The notes beneath the pieces are model-generated. The model made no database searches. It had not been told where the DNA came from and saw only the letters and a list, made by a program, of their open reading frames with translations. Made by a program: the position numbers and the translations under genes. This document shows positions 47,881 to 58,812 of a DNA stretch of 64,000 nt, in pieces. Origin of the DNA: Rhyzopertha dominica (taxonomy: Eukaryota > Arthropoda > Insecta > Coleoptera > Bostrichidae); the NCBI GenBank assembly GCA_025024175.1, contig QCXZ01000001.1:23064001-23128000 (forward strand), written 5' to 3'. How positions within the stretch are numbered: the first letter of the stretch is position 1; every line of letters starts with the position of its first letter.

Positions 47881-50039
47881 CGAGATAAAAGATAGCTTCA
47901 TAATACAGTATTTCGTAAGAATTATTTATCATTCAGGCGTTGAAACATGGTTCCGAAAAACTTCTACCTGCGGTAAGGACCATCTTTATAGAGCCATTTC
48001 AACATTGAACTTTGAATTATTTTGTTGCCTTCTGCTGCTATTTGGGATTTTTACTTGAAACTGAAGTAGAATTGGTTTTGAACTGATAGGCATCTCTCAC
48101 ATATTACCCAAATTTCTATTTTCAAATAATAAACTGATCCATCTGTGTGGTCTTTTAATATAAGATAAATTATGCAAATATGCAGTTTATTACTCTATTA
48201 CTTTATTAAACAAATATTAACTGGCAAAGCGGCTATAAATGACCATCGTCAGTGTCCAATACATATGTTATAAAAAATACAAACGATGAGGAAACAACCG
48301 AAATTAATTTTGATGGTTTGTTGCAAAACTGTAAAGTTTTTACATTATCCAAACTGGTAGTGTTGGCCAAGGAGGAACTTGTCGTAACTACATCAGTTAC
48401 ATTTTTCAAATTGTTTGAGGTGTTCCGTAGCTCTAACTATTAAAGATCTTCCAGTTTATCTCACATAATTTTCAGCACAATCATTGCAAGAACTGTATAC
48501 ACCAGAAAGATTTAAGGGTTCAGTTTTTTCGTTTTGGACTAATTGGAATCCTAAGCTACCTACGGTCGAAAAATATATATAAATTCCGCGGGACAAAAAT
48601 AATTTTAAATAGTTTGTTTAATATTCATTGATCATTTACAGAAATTACAGATCGATTTTTTAGCTTTTCCATTGCGTTTATAAAGAAAAGGTGTTATTGT
48701 CCGCACTTTGTCCGTCTGATACCTGTGACACTCATTGAGCTTGAGAGAATGGCTCAACAGATCGGTCTCTTGACGGCGTGTTGGATAGGTCTTATAGATC
48801 TAGTCTCTAATGATTATCACTTGGACCTCCGGAACTTTGGCCCCTCAGTAATATCTCTAAAACAGCTCAACGGACCGGCCTCGTTGATGGCTCTTGGCCC
48901 AACGATAATCAAGATGTACTTGCAAATAAACTCTGCTATTTTGCTTTTTGAAATAAATGTATCATCGTCTATATTTAAAACGAAAAGTCTTTTTCCTTTT
49001 CATATTCATTTACGTTTTTTACGGTTGTTACACTTTTAAATTGTTTGTCGGAATAAGCGACGCTATCCTTACATCTTTCCGGTGTGTAAAACTTATATAT
49101 ATTGCCCAGTTGCCCGAATAGTTCGTAGAAAAGAAAGATGTTCAATTCCTTTGTCTTTAAATTTATCTTTATCCTCCTAGCGATTATATGGTCATCAAAT
49201 CTTTGTTCTTTTTAAATTATACAATAGGTTATTGCTTGCTACTCGAGAGAATAAATTTTTTAGGGCATTTCCCACTTCAGTTCTGAAGAACTTTGTCCGT
49301 CTGATGTCACACTCATAGCTCGTTGGATAGTTCTTGGCCTAACGCTGATCAGTTTGTACTTGGACGTCTGTAACTTTTGTCCCCTCGGCCTCTCATACAA
49401 ATTTTTTGTACCTTACATTTATAATTGTTTTCTTATTATTTGCAAAACCTTTCTGTCTGTAACTTTAGTCTCAATCTGTTTATCTCATTTCGGTTCTCTT
49501 TCAGTTCCCTCTGTTACATTTTACCTGGTCTTCCTTTTTTGCTCCCTCATCTTGCTGTTCTTCAAGATCTTTGGAGTTCTGTGGTCTTCCATTCGTAGCA
49601 GGTGTATAACCATCTTACCAATTGCATCCTCAGTATCTCCTGTAGAGATGCATCTTGACTAGAGCTCTTTTAACTCTTCTCACCCAATGTCGTAAGTTTT
49701 TTCTTCAAAAATCTTCATCATCACCTATCACTCCAATCCGTGATTGTGGGGTATAATACGGTTTTGTGAATCCTTAGTTTCGAATCTTTGGTTGTGCATC
49801 TACATATCTTGGGAAATATTTTCCACATCGTTTCTGTTTTTGGTTGAATTTCGTCTAATAGCCTGCGATATTATACTTATTTTATTAATTAAGCTAAATT
49901 AATTTACTATGTAAGTTTATTTCTGGTAAAGTTTTCTAGGAAGCTTTTATCAGCATTAGATCGCTATACAAAAACAACTTTGCTGTCAGTATCGTATAAA
50001 ATAGTACAACAAATTTCTCGCATTTTCTAGAAAAAATGA
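47881..50039. other. Last part of intron 1, no exon seen
   Basis: Contains two related stretches around 48705-48910 and 49285-49400 that share CTTTGTCCGTCTGAT and similar blocks, probably an old duplication. A pyrimidine-rich stretch lies at 49430-49680. No coding feature supported. Confidence 0.45.
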
Positions 50040-50136
50040 TTATGTAATTCAACAGTTTTTCTAAAAATATAAAACTACCGAGAAAACATTGAATTCTAAT
50101 ACTTCTCAAATCTCAGTTCCGTTCGTGGTGTAATAA
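50040..50136 (+). repeat. End of intron 1, source-like copy of a segment also found in intron 3
   Basis: This 97-bp stretch just before the exon 2 acceptor is repeated in the same orientation at 53140-53230 with a 2-bp insertion, a 7-bp deletion and one substitution. It should include the branch-point region of intron 1. Confidence 0.85.
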
Positions 50137-50148
50137 TTTTTTTTTTAG

Positions 50149-50607
50149 ACGAGCCTATTCCTAGTCACCGCACTAGCATCAGCCCAGCAGTACGAGAACT
50201 ACCCCCTACCACAGCAGCAGTACAACCCAGCGCTACTAAATCCTCTGCGTCTTCAACCACAGAGGACATACGGCAAACCAAGAACCTATACAGTATCACC
50301 CAACGAGAATCCCCCCATCTCCGCGTACCTACCCCTTATCCAGAAATACGTGCCGGGGGCTAAACTCACCCTGGACCCTAACGACAATCCCGCCACCTCG
50401 TACCTGCCTCTGAACCAGCAGAAGCAGCAGCTTCCTAAGGTGAATACGGCACCTGTTCAGTTCTATAAACAGGAATTGCCGAAGGTGGAAGCTCCACCAG
50501 TGCCTTTCTACAGTGAGGAACCCAGCACTGAGCTCAGGCCACCGCAAGGGTTCCCTGCTCCGCAAGTCAACTTCTTTGATGTCCCAGTGCCATCGCAGGA
50601 ACTTCAG
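50149..50607 (+). CDS. Exon 2: end of signal peptide and Pro/Gln-rich region of cuticular protein
   Basis: The acceptor is a run of T followed by AG at 50147-50148; the donor GTTTGT begins at 50608. The exon has 459 nt, 153 open codons in phase 0. It starts with the hydrophobic end of the signal peptide (TSLFLVTALASA, then QQYENY) and goes on as a low-complexity Pro/Gln/Tyr-rich region with repeated short motifs such as QLPKV and ELPKVEAPPVPFY. The exon is clearly richer in G+C than its flanks. No catalytic motif is present, as expected for a structural matrix protein. Reading past the donor gives a stop after two codons. The open frame on the opposite strand (50329-50925) is a shadow of this exon. 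Confidence 0.88.
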
Positions 50608-51424
50608 GTTTGTTGAAATGGTAGTGTAGAAAGTAGTAGGTAACTTCACTTCAGTAGCAGAGGTTTCGGCAGAATGAAAAGTATTAGTTGATTTATTTAA
50701 TAATATAATCAGATTACGGATAACNCCACTAGGATAACGATCTTTGCCAGGTGTCATGCTACAAAAACGACTCTCTTTATAAAGAGAATGGACTGTGGTT
50801 TCAAATGTCACTAGTAGATGGCGAGATATTTTTATATTTTTTGCTTTTTGATTATTCAGAGTGAAACACATAATCATGATGAACAGTTGAGCTTTGCTAA
50901 ATTTGTTTAACATTCCATATGGCAAAATTTGAACTCGCTTAGAGCATAAAAAAACATAGCCTCTTAATTGTTATATTACAATAACCATCGTTATACGGTG
51001 ATATTATACTTATGACGATAAACTGAACCGTTGGTATTTGTAGTTTTATGACTTTATAACTGAAATGAAAATAAAACCTAACGTTTACCCAGTAAAACGG
51101 AAATTGTGTCACATTTTGCTGAACTTATTCAGAAATAATACACTTAACGTGGGCCGCCACCTATCGGCAATGCGTGAAAGCTTGAATAGCTTAGGTATAC
51201 AATGCAATTTCTAATCTAATCTTATATTTTATCAATTAAAAATTTATTACTTAACTTTTAAACACTAAGACTGTTTAGGTACACAAAATTTTATCATTTG
51301 TTTAGACGTAGTTGGTACCAATTTATTACTTTTTATGTATGTTTCATAAATAAAGGTATCCGAGATAATTTGTACACATATGGATTCAAAGACTAATATG
51401 AAGAAAAAAAATTGACGGCAATGT

Positions 51425-51615
51425 CTGTCAGCAATGAATTGACACAATGACAAAGCCACCTAGCTGCCTTAATGGGTACTACTTCCTAAAGGAAGTGACC
51501 TGTAATCTGAATTGGTTGCACCTGCATACATCAACCTAATGGGCTGTAATGACGCGAAATAGATCTATCTGTAGTTGGTTCCGATGCAGACAGTATAGCA
51601 TAGACCTTAATTTTT
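51425..51615. repeat. Dispersed repeat, related to 23725-23985
   Basis: See the copy at 23725: one block in direct and one in inverted order, including CTTCCTAAAGGAAGTGACC at about 51481. It lies within intron 2. Confidence 0.6.
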
Positions 51616-51769
51616 ATGATTCTATTCATTTTTTCCGAATACCTATCGGATCTTGAAGTTTGTTGCAACTAGCGGGCTATATAGTTTAATAATTAGTATG
51701 TCGAATAACGTTAGGAAAAAGGAAAGAACTTCTCTCCACGGATCTTCCCCAGAAGGTTCTTTTTTTTTA

Positions 51770-52400
51770 ATGGTGGATCAGTCATCTAGATACTCTTTCG
51801 AGAACCCTTTTATGTGACGAAGCTACATTTACAAAAGATGGAATCAACAATTTCCACAATGAACGTGCATGGGCTGTGGGCAATCAAACCCTCATATTGT
51901 ACAAGAAACTGATTTCCAGACAAGATTTTCTATAAACGTTTGGGCTGGAATTGTTAATAATGAAGTTATCGGATCACATTTTTTCGACATAAATTTTGAT
52001 GGCGAAATGTACTTACCTTCTTAGACAACGATCCACCTCTATTAGTTGATGACATTCCTCTTCAGATCAGAAGGTCTTTTTTACATGATGATGTTCCGGC
52101 CCATTATGGAATAGGGGTCAGTAATTTTCTCAGTGAACAGTATCCAAATCGAAGGATAGGTCATGGTGGTTCGATTGCTGAACCATCGCGATTTCCTAAT
52201 TTCGACCCACTAGACTTTTTCATGTAGGAACATGTGAAGAGACTTATTACCTCTTCCCTGGAAAAGCCTAATAATAGGAAGCAACTCATCCAGAAGATTC
52301 ATGCAGTGTTTTATGAGATGAAAAACAATATGGAGAACTAAAATTGGGAACCAGAGCTCCAAAGGAGGATTTAGTTATGCATTGCACAAGGCGGCGGTCA
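51770..52400 (+). pseudogene. IS630/mariner-type transposase, central and C-terminal part
   Basis: Frames combine to CDEATFTKDGINNFHNERAW (first catalytic Asp), INVWAGIVNNEVIGSHFF, DDIPLQIRRSFLHDDVPAHYG (second catalytic Asp in the HDD of a usual HDGAPAH), FLSEQYPNRRIGHGGSIAEP, FDPLDFFM, then a stop and EHVKRLITS. The third acidic residue lies in DPLDFF. Layout matches insect mariner/IS630-like transposases. Stops and frameshifts make it inactive; the N-terminal DNA-binding part is absent. Located in intron 2. Confidence 0.8.
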
Positions 52401-52526
52401 CACTCAGCAGCTTTGATTACGCTTTTATTAAAATAAATACGTTCTTCCTAAGATCTCTAGTAATTTACTTTAGCTTCTNACAACGATATCTATATTAGTT
52501 ATCACATACTTCTGTTATTAATTTAG

Positions 52527-52787
52527 GTTCCTTCTCAAACACCCTGGAATCCGGAGAACGATCCAAAGTTCTTCTTTGACAATCCGTCTCCCAACGATGA
52601 CGAGGTTCCAACCAGACTCCATCCCAAGAAGTACAACAAAGAAGTTCATGCTACGGCAAAACCTTACGCCAAAGTCAAGGAGGATTTGGACGTTTACGCA
52701 GGTGTTAGCGCAAAGAACAAGAATGCAGAAAAGGCGAGAAATAATCTCGCCAAGTTGGAGAACCAGAAGAAAATACAAGCAGAGAAG
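52527..52787 (+). CDS. Exon 3: charged helical region of cuticular protein
   Basis: The acceptor AG is at 52525-52526 after a T-rich stretch, and the donor GTAATT starts at 52788. The exon has 261 nt, 87 codons, in phase 0 at both ends, so it could be skipped without changing frame. It opens with Val-Pro-Ser-Gln and an acidic FFFDNPSPNDDE stretch, then turns into a Lys/Glu/Ala/Asn-rich segment (AKNKNAEKARNNLAKLENQK) that looks helical or coiled-coil. G+C is higher than in the surrounding intron. I recognise no named domain here; assignment to the same gene rests on phase, strand, composition and the motif VPSQ appearing both near the end of exon 2 and at the start of exon 3. Confidence 0.85.
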
Positions 52788-53044
52788 GTAATTAAATCTA
52801 TTATATTTGCATGAATGGCAGTTATTCAGTAGAAAATATGTTCCTACTACAAGACGTAAGAGATTGAATATTTTTCATTAATCTTTCGATTCTTTTGTAA
52901 TAACGTAATCACTGAGTGATGTTATTGATTAGGTTTAGGTATGTATTTCAAAAGTGAGCAAATTTCATCGTGAATGGTACCTAATATATGCCCAAAATAA
53001 GCATGAATTCTATTTTTTCTGAGCTTTTCTTCAATTACTTCCAC

Positions 53045-54012
53045 ATCCGACGGATGGGAAGTATTGTATCGCGAAAAAAAAATTAAAAATTTTTATTTGC
53101 TCATTCGCTTTAAAATGCTTGAAAACGCAAAAAGCAAAATTATGTAATTCAACAGTTTTTCTAAAAATATAAAACACTACCGAGAAAACATTGAATTCTA
53201 ATACTTCTCAGTTCTGTTCGTGGTGTAATAAAAACGCAAAAAAACAAAATTTGAGCAAAACAATTTCTTGTCTGTGTCCTGTGTGTATGTCGTTTTGTTT
53301 GTATACACGATAACTTTCGAAAGACTTAATATATGAACTTGAAATTTGGCAAACGTATAAATCTCAACTACCCAAAGCGACCTATTGTTTGTGGGGCAAG
53401 TAGGATATCGGGAAGGGGGCGAAATTGGGGAGTAACTACCCTTTTTGCAAATTTTTATTTTTTTATATTTTTTTCGTTTTAGTATGTGATTAGTAGTATA
53501 ACTGCGGATATTATTCGTTCTTATAAATTTTCGGTGCAGCAAACTGTTTAGAAGATATTAGCAAAAAAGCGCCACTTAAAGAAAGCGGTTTTTCCTAAAT
53601 ATCTCCGAATATATTTAATATATTCAAAAAATGGAAATACCATCAGATAGGAAATAAAATTTTTCACAAAAAGTGTTATTCAAAATTTTGACATTTTCGA
53701 AATGTTTCCAAAAAACCTATTTTGGACCCTGGTCGTACGATTTTTTTTAACTTTTGGTATTACATAGAAAATCAAATTTCTGATCAGAAAGCATTCTTGT
53801 AATTTTTTTGTCAAGTTAATAATTTTCGAGTTATTTGGAAAAAACGGATTTTAAAATTTATATATTTTTGCTAATATCACGAGGACTGTTTGTCTTAGAA
53901 AAAAAGGTGTAGAGAGAAATAATGCTCAAAACCTGATTACTAATTGTATAGTATAAGAAATAAAAACGTAAATGTCATTTTGAGAATTGGATGTGGAAGT
54001 ATTGATTCAATT
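53045..54012 (+). repeat. Dispersed repeat family B, copy in intron 3
   Basis: Inverted relative to 43496-44255. It is interrupted at 53140-53230 by the intron 1-derived segment. Noncoding, with A/T-rich blocks such as ATTTTCGAGTTATTTGGAAA. Confidence 0.75.
53140..53230 (+). repeat. Copy of the end of intron 1 inserted in repeat family B
   Basis: Matches 50040-50136. It is flanked by AAAACGCAAAAA on both sides (53122-53133 and 53230-53241), and the other family B copy lacks it, so it is a later insertion with an apparent 12-bp target duplication. Confidence 0.75.
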
Positions 54013-54701
54013 TGCAGTTGTTTCTTTTTATTTAGCAAACAGATACTAGTCGGAATTTTTTATATTTACCTACTTATATATTTGATTTTAATAAATTGTG
54101 CCAAGCAGACACGAATGTTTTAGGATGTTTAATAAGTAGCACGTCATAATGCATATGCTGATTTATGTTTTGCTTCTTTTTCTTACCCACTAACAGCCGC
54201 ATAATGTTTCATATAAATCTTAAATAAAATTTTCCGAGTAGAAATAAGAAATAACATGAAAAAGGAGAGGTTTCATTTATTTTTTTTTTGAGTTTTGACT
54301 ATATCTTGATATGTGACTATGACGACTCGCTGTAACTGCTGCATACACAATTTTCAAAATATATAGGTATTAATGGAAATGTAGTTTGGACCCTTGTCAT
54401 TAAACTGATGTATCTCGGAAATTTTAAAATTATGTCATATATTATATAAAGTCGTTCTAGAATTTTGCGTAGAATCCAAAAACATACAGGGTGTTCTATT
54501 GAAAAAAGGGTGAAGTGGGGTAAGTGCAATTAAAAAATGATAGTTGCACTTTAAACTTTTATAACAAGGATACCGAAACAGATATAGAGTTCTTTTTTTG
54601 CAAAACAGCTTATTTCATTGTTTTAAATCAATGTCATATTTATTGTTTACCTGCTTTGGTTTTTTAATAAACAAAAATTAAAAAAACACGCTCGCTGACG
54701 G

Positions 54702-55386
54702 CCTGTGAATATAAATGATTCATGCATTCAGGGCGCTTATGGAAATTATCGATTAAAGAAGTTTGCCGCCTCTCAGGAAAGTGAACACAACTATTGCCTT
54801 GATGTATAATTATAATCTGTTTATTTTTTATTATTTAATATATTTTAAAACGCGTGGGAGTGTGTATTTTCAACATATTCTGTAGTGTTTTGTGGGGTAA
54901 TCAACTTTAAGGTTGCAGAAAACTCACATTTGAAACTGTGGGGTGACACGGTTTCGTATAACTTTTAGGTTATGTATCGCATTTGTGAGGTAGTGGCTAC
55001 AGCAAACCTGTTAAATAATTGTACTATGATGGACTGCCGCCCTGGTAAAATTCACAAACTAAGCGGTAGGAACGTTAGTTTCCCTACNCAAGACTTCTAT
55101 AGTGCAAGGGTGTAGACTGTAGAGGTTACCACAAACCTACTATATCAGTAATTATTGTAATTCCTTACCTTTGGCAGTAAATGGAACCGTATATTGTTGG
55201 AAAATCTTTATAAAGCCATCTATTTCGTGACTGAACTTCATCTACAACCTTCAGTACTATCATGCTCATTGATGTTCAGTGACCGCCGTGCATATTGTAG
55301 CATGGCAGCAGTTACAAAAAGGCGGCACAAAGAATTTAGAAATCAACGCCGCCAGCGTTGCATAAGTCATTTATAGAAACCCTGTA
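54702..55386. mobile_element. MITE family A, longest copy (about 685 bp)
   Basis: The left end (CCTGTGAATATAAATGATTC) is diverged; the right end is AGTCATTTATAGAAACCCTG then TA. The left half matches 1687-1850, the middle and right match 38713-39043 (TTTTCAACATATTCTGTAGT and AAGGCGGCACAAAGAATT). No transposase frame; contains one N (55088). Confidence 0.75.
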
Positions 55387-55889
55387 CATACTTGTGCATG
55401 ATTATAATATAGTATAAAAATTATGGTTTTAAGAAAGAAAAGTAGATATTTTAATTTATAAGGAAGTTATAAACCATTTTGTGTGGCAATAATAAGGAAT
55501 AAAATTGAATTATGTTTGTTAGAAAAGTATATCAAGTATTAGGTATTCGAGGAAAACAATGTGAAACTGTTTTTTTATTTTACGTTATATGAAGCAAAGG
55601 ACACTGGATACTCTTCGCCCAAAATGGATTCTCGGTTCTGATGTAGCCATTGCGTCCTCTTGTCCAGTCTAGAGAAAAACTAAATTATGCGAGTTTCTGT
55701 CTGATTTTTTAAAACGTAATGGTAGGTTGTTATTCTTCATTGATTGCTATTATTCGAGCAAAATTTAAATTAAATCTTTAAATGAGACCACAACTCAACT
55801 TCAAACTTTAAGGTTTTCTGACCTTTTGAGTAACAATTCGTCTTCTTTTAATGCTTTTTCATCTTCCTCTAACCCTTCTTCATAAATCA

Positions 55890-57003
55890 CAAAGGTGGAT
55901 CGTCTAAATCAGTGTCACTTAAAATTTGCTGCTCGTCTTCGTCCAAGTTCATCTAAACAGCTGGATGCAATAGAATTTTTCTTTATCCTTTTTTATTGAT
56001 TCTTTCTTTTTCTTGATATTTTTTTCTTTGCTTTGTCTTTTTTGCTTTTATTTCCTCTTCTTTTTATTCACCCATTTTCTTCTTTCTCTTTCGTTAGTGC
56101 GAGGCGAATGCCTCGTGATATCCAGCAACAATTCCTCAAATGATACACATCTGTCACTTGGTTCTAGTTGCGATTTGGTGCTAAATGTTGCAGGGTTAGC
56201 TGCTCTCTGGATGGCTCTTCATAGATGTATGTGTTTGGCTCATCAAGAGGCTCTTGTTCTCCAGGCTGGGAATTTTTCAAACATTCTTCATTATCGTCGT
56301 AGAGCTTCTGGATAACATTTAGTGCGGTCAATGACAGATCTTTTAAGTGGGCAAATTCCGCCTTTACGAAAACCTGATAGCAGGAAAGCTGTATAGATCT
56401 ATGTCTTTTCAAACTGTACTTACATATACCGAAAAATCGTGCTTTGGTAATTTAACACTGACATGTTTTCTTTGATGCTCTACTAATTTTTAATCCCACC
56501 GTGTTTTAAGACTTAAAAACAGCTATGTCCATGGGCTGTAATAAGTGCCTTGAGTGTAGACGTGAATTAAGTACCTACAACTATACCATCTTCAAGGTTC
56601 GCCTCGATCAGTTTCTGTACGTTAATGTCCATCATACAAAAGCAGGATTGGTCTTTCCGATATTGCGCTCGAAATAAAAGTTTTTGCAAAATAATTTACG
56701 AAAATGTTGGGTTCCATCCAACTATTTGGCGAGGCAGCATAATTGCCTGGAAATGCGGTTTGATCTGGAGCCATCCAGGAAACCCATGTATGCCCCCTCC
56801 CCCTTAAAAACAATTAATGGAGGGTAGCTTGACCCCAATTGCGTTGTCACCCATTAAAACTGTCGTTCTTTCTCTTTCGTGCCCGGTGTTTATTTTTGAA
56901 GCTAGGACATTTTTGTAACCAACAATTTTAGTTTTATTTGGATCGAGCGTAAAACTAGTTTCGTCGATGTTATAATTAAGAAAAAAGAATTTGATACCCC
57001 TTT
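55890..57003 (-). pseudogene. pogo/Tigger-like DDE transposase, degraded
   Basis: Minus-strand blocks in order: FLNYNIDETSFTLDPNKTKI (first catalytic Asp), RERTTVLMG and DNAIGVKLP (the usual block before Pro-Pro), GNYAASPNSWMEPNIFVNYF, RPILLLYDGH (second catalytic Asp), LQPMDIAVFKSLKHG (third catalytic region), then an acidic tail LDEDEQQILSDTDLDDPPL near 55900. This is the standard layout of the DDE_1 domain of pogo-like elements. Stops and frameshifts occur between blocks and the N-terminal DNA-binding domain is missing. It directly borders the MULE remnant at about 57010. Confidence 0.82.
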
Positions 57004-57011
57004 GTAGAACT

Positions 57012-58025
57012 ACGAATGGAATCTACGAAAATTCACCGAATACAATTCACCAAACATGCAATTTACCGATCTGTCAATTTACCGAAATACAATTGCTTGA
57101 AAATAAAATTCAATACAATCAATCGACAAAAAAAACTTAAAAACTAGTTTTATTGAAATACAACTTAAATTATGTGTTATACCACTTAAGTATTCATACA
57201 TATTTTGTCCGTTATAATTTTCTGCAAGATGCACAATTCTTACAGAACCTTGTTGACCACTTACATATTGCTTTATTTTCAACTCGTTTAAACTCTTCTC
57301 TTTTAATGGCCTCAATATTTCTTATGGTAAAGTGATCGGCAGCAATTTGAGTTTCAAAGGATCGGTACCAACCTTCTATGTAATTATTCGTTTTTGGTAA
57401 GCCCTGTTGAACTCCATCAAAACAATACCACACTTCGTGAGGAAATTGCGGTGTACATCGGTGTTGATGTCGTTGAGAACGACCGATCCAAGTATTTTCA
57501 GAATAATCTACCGCAGGAGGTCGAAAAGTCGCTCAAATGCATCAACTACGCTTTCTAACGACACAAACGTCAAAGTATGTAACAATCTAAGCTTTAGAGC
57601 AAAATATGCATTTGTTTCGTGTGTCTGCTGAATGCAGTTTGATTGAATTTTGCTAAATATACTTTGTGATAATGGAAAAAACATCCACGATGTCTACTTT
57701 GTGGAAACTCCTGTAAGATAGTTCCCATCATACCGGATTCAAAGTCGGTTACAATTGTATGTGGTGACACTGCTGGTTGAAGTTCTTCTTTCTGAAGAAA
57801 TGTAATGTACACAGCTAAAGCTAAAACTAAAGTTTTGTCAGGTAACAAAGCAAATACTAAAGGAATAGCATTGTTGTTCTGTTTTGTCTTTCAATTGTAC
57901 CTAGTTTAGATGAATAATTTTGGTTCGCTGAATATTATTTTCGAGGAATTGTATATCGATTTAGTGACCCGTCTGTAAATTGCAAGTTCGATGAAATGTA
58001 TTTGTTTAATTTTCCTTCGATAAAT
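57012..58025 (-). mobile_element. MULE-type element remnant with imperfect terminal repeats
   Basis: Left end around 57012-57090 holds TTCACCGAATACAATTCACC and CAATTTACCGATCTGTCAAT; the right end (about 57940-58025) is its diverged reverse complement (GAATTGTATATCGATTTAGT and onward). Between them lies a MULE transposase on the minus strand. Exact ends uncertain. Confidence 0.65.
57120..57890 (-). pseudogene. Mutator-like (MULE) transposase, degraded
   Basis: Minus-strand blocks: NNNAIPLVFALLPDKTLVLA (the typical Leu-Leu-Pro-Asp-Lys-Thr before the active site), TIVTDFESGMMGTILQEFPQ with the catalytic Asp, RHRGCFFHYHK with the conserved Cys and His, then after a frameshift TNNYIEGWYRSFETQIAADH, the conserved Asn-Asn-x-x-Glu-Gly-(Trp/Phe)-x-Arg block that carries the late catalytic Glu, and a Lys/Arg-rich end. 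The order matches MULE transposases common in insects. Frame breaks near 57600 and 57430 show it is dead. It sits in intron 3. Confidence 0.78.
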
Positions 58026-58812
58026 TGTTTTCGGTGATCTTTCTAGTAGCGCTATGAATGTTTATACCGCTTTGGATGTTGCTAAGCGTATTTTTTAAAA
58101 GTTTATGACTGTAAGATAGACATTTTTCTTGTACATTCTAGGCCGTTTTGTATTTTTTGTATAAGCGTATTTCGGTGGGCTAAATGTAATCGCTAGTAAA
58201 CATTTTTTGTTCATATTTAAATTCAAAATCTGACAACAGAATCAGATTCATTGTTGAAAAATACGTCAGAGAGCAAAATATTACAATTACATAATAATAT
58301 TTGCGGTAGTAACAAGGAATTCAAAATCTTAGCAAAATTAGTAAGGTACTTGCAGTCAAAATAAAATAAATAGTGAATATTTTGAAACTGGAACTAAATT
58401 AGATTATAATAAAAAGTAATATAGGTATGAAAATGGTAGATATTTTCCAATTTTGGATAGTACATTAAACCCGTTTCACCCTACCGAAGTTATAGCGTCA
58501 ATTTTCGGCATAACGGAAGTTGTTTTGAGCTACCTTTATTTTCATTAAAAAAGCATATTCTAGAACTTCTTTTATGAGCGCCTCTCCAAAATCGTCTAAT
58601 AGGAACTCATCGAGACAAACCCTGTATAAAAATCATTTTGTAAACTCAATGGTATGGCAAAAATTAATAAAGATAATTTAACACGTCCAACCCATTCATT
58701 TCCGAGCTGACTTGAANTTACAAATTACTAATTTCTTCAAAAAACTTATATTTCGCCAAGAGAAGTTTTCGTCCTAATGTTAAAAAAAGAATAAAATCCG
58801 CACATCACCCAG

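Larger units (their letters stand above)
50608..52526 (+). other. Intron 2 (1,919 bp)
   Basis: Bounded by GT at 50608 and AG at 52525-52526. It holds the second copy of the repeat also seen at 23725 (51425-51615) and a transposase fragment (51770-52400). Confidence 0.85.
52788..58812 (+). other. Intron 3 (6,025 bp), filled with transposon remnants
   Basis: Donor GTAATT at 52788, acceptor CACCCAG at 58812. It contains family B repeat, a MITE family A copy, a pogo-like remnant and a MULE remnant. From 58440 to 58800 there is AT-rich DNA ending near a repeat-like ACAAACCCTGTAT stretch. Confidence 0.85.

Noticed and set aside
48725..49039. 104-codon open frame in intron 1
   Set aside because: No motif; part of the sequence is related to 49285-49400, which suggests a decayed duplicated repeat rather than a gene.
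50329..50925. 198-codon open frame on the minus strand
   Set aside because: It overlaps exon 2 and runs into intron 2; its composition is the antisense of the Pro/Gln-rich exon, so it is a shadow.
52518..52778. 86-codon frame on the minus strand
   Set aside because: Antisense shadow of exon 3.
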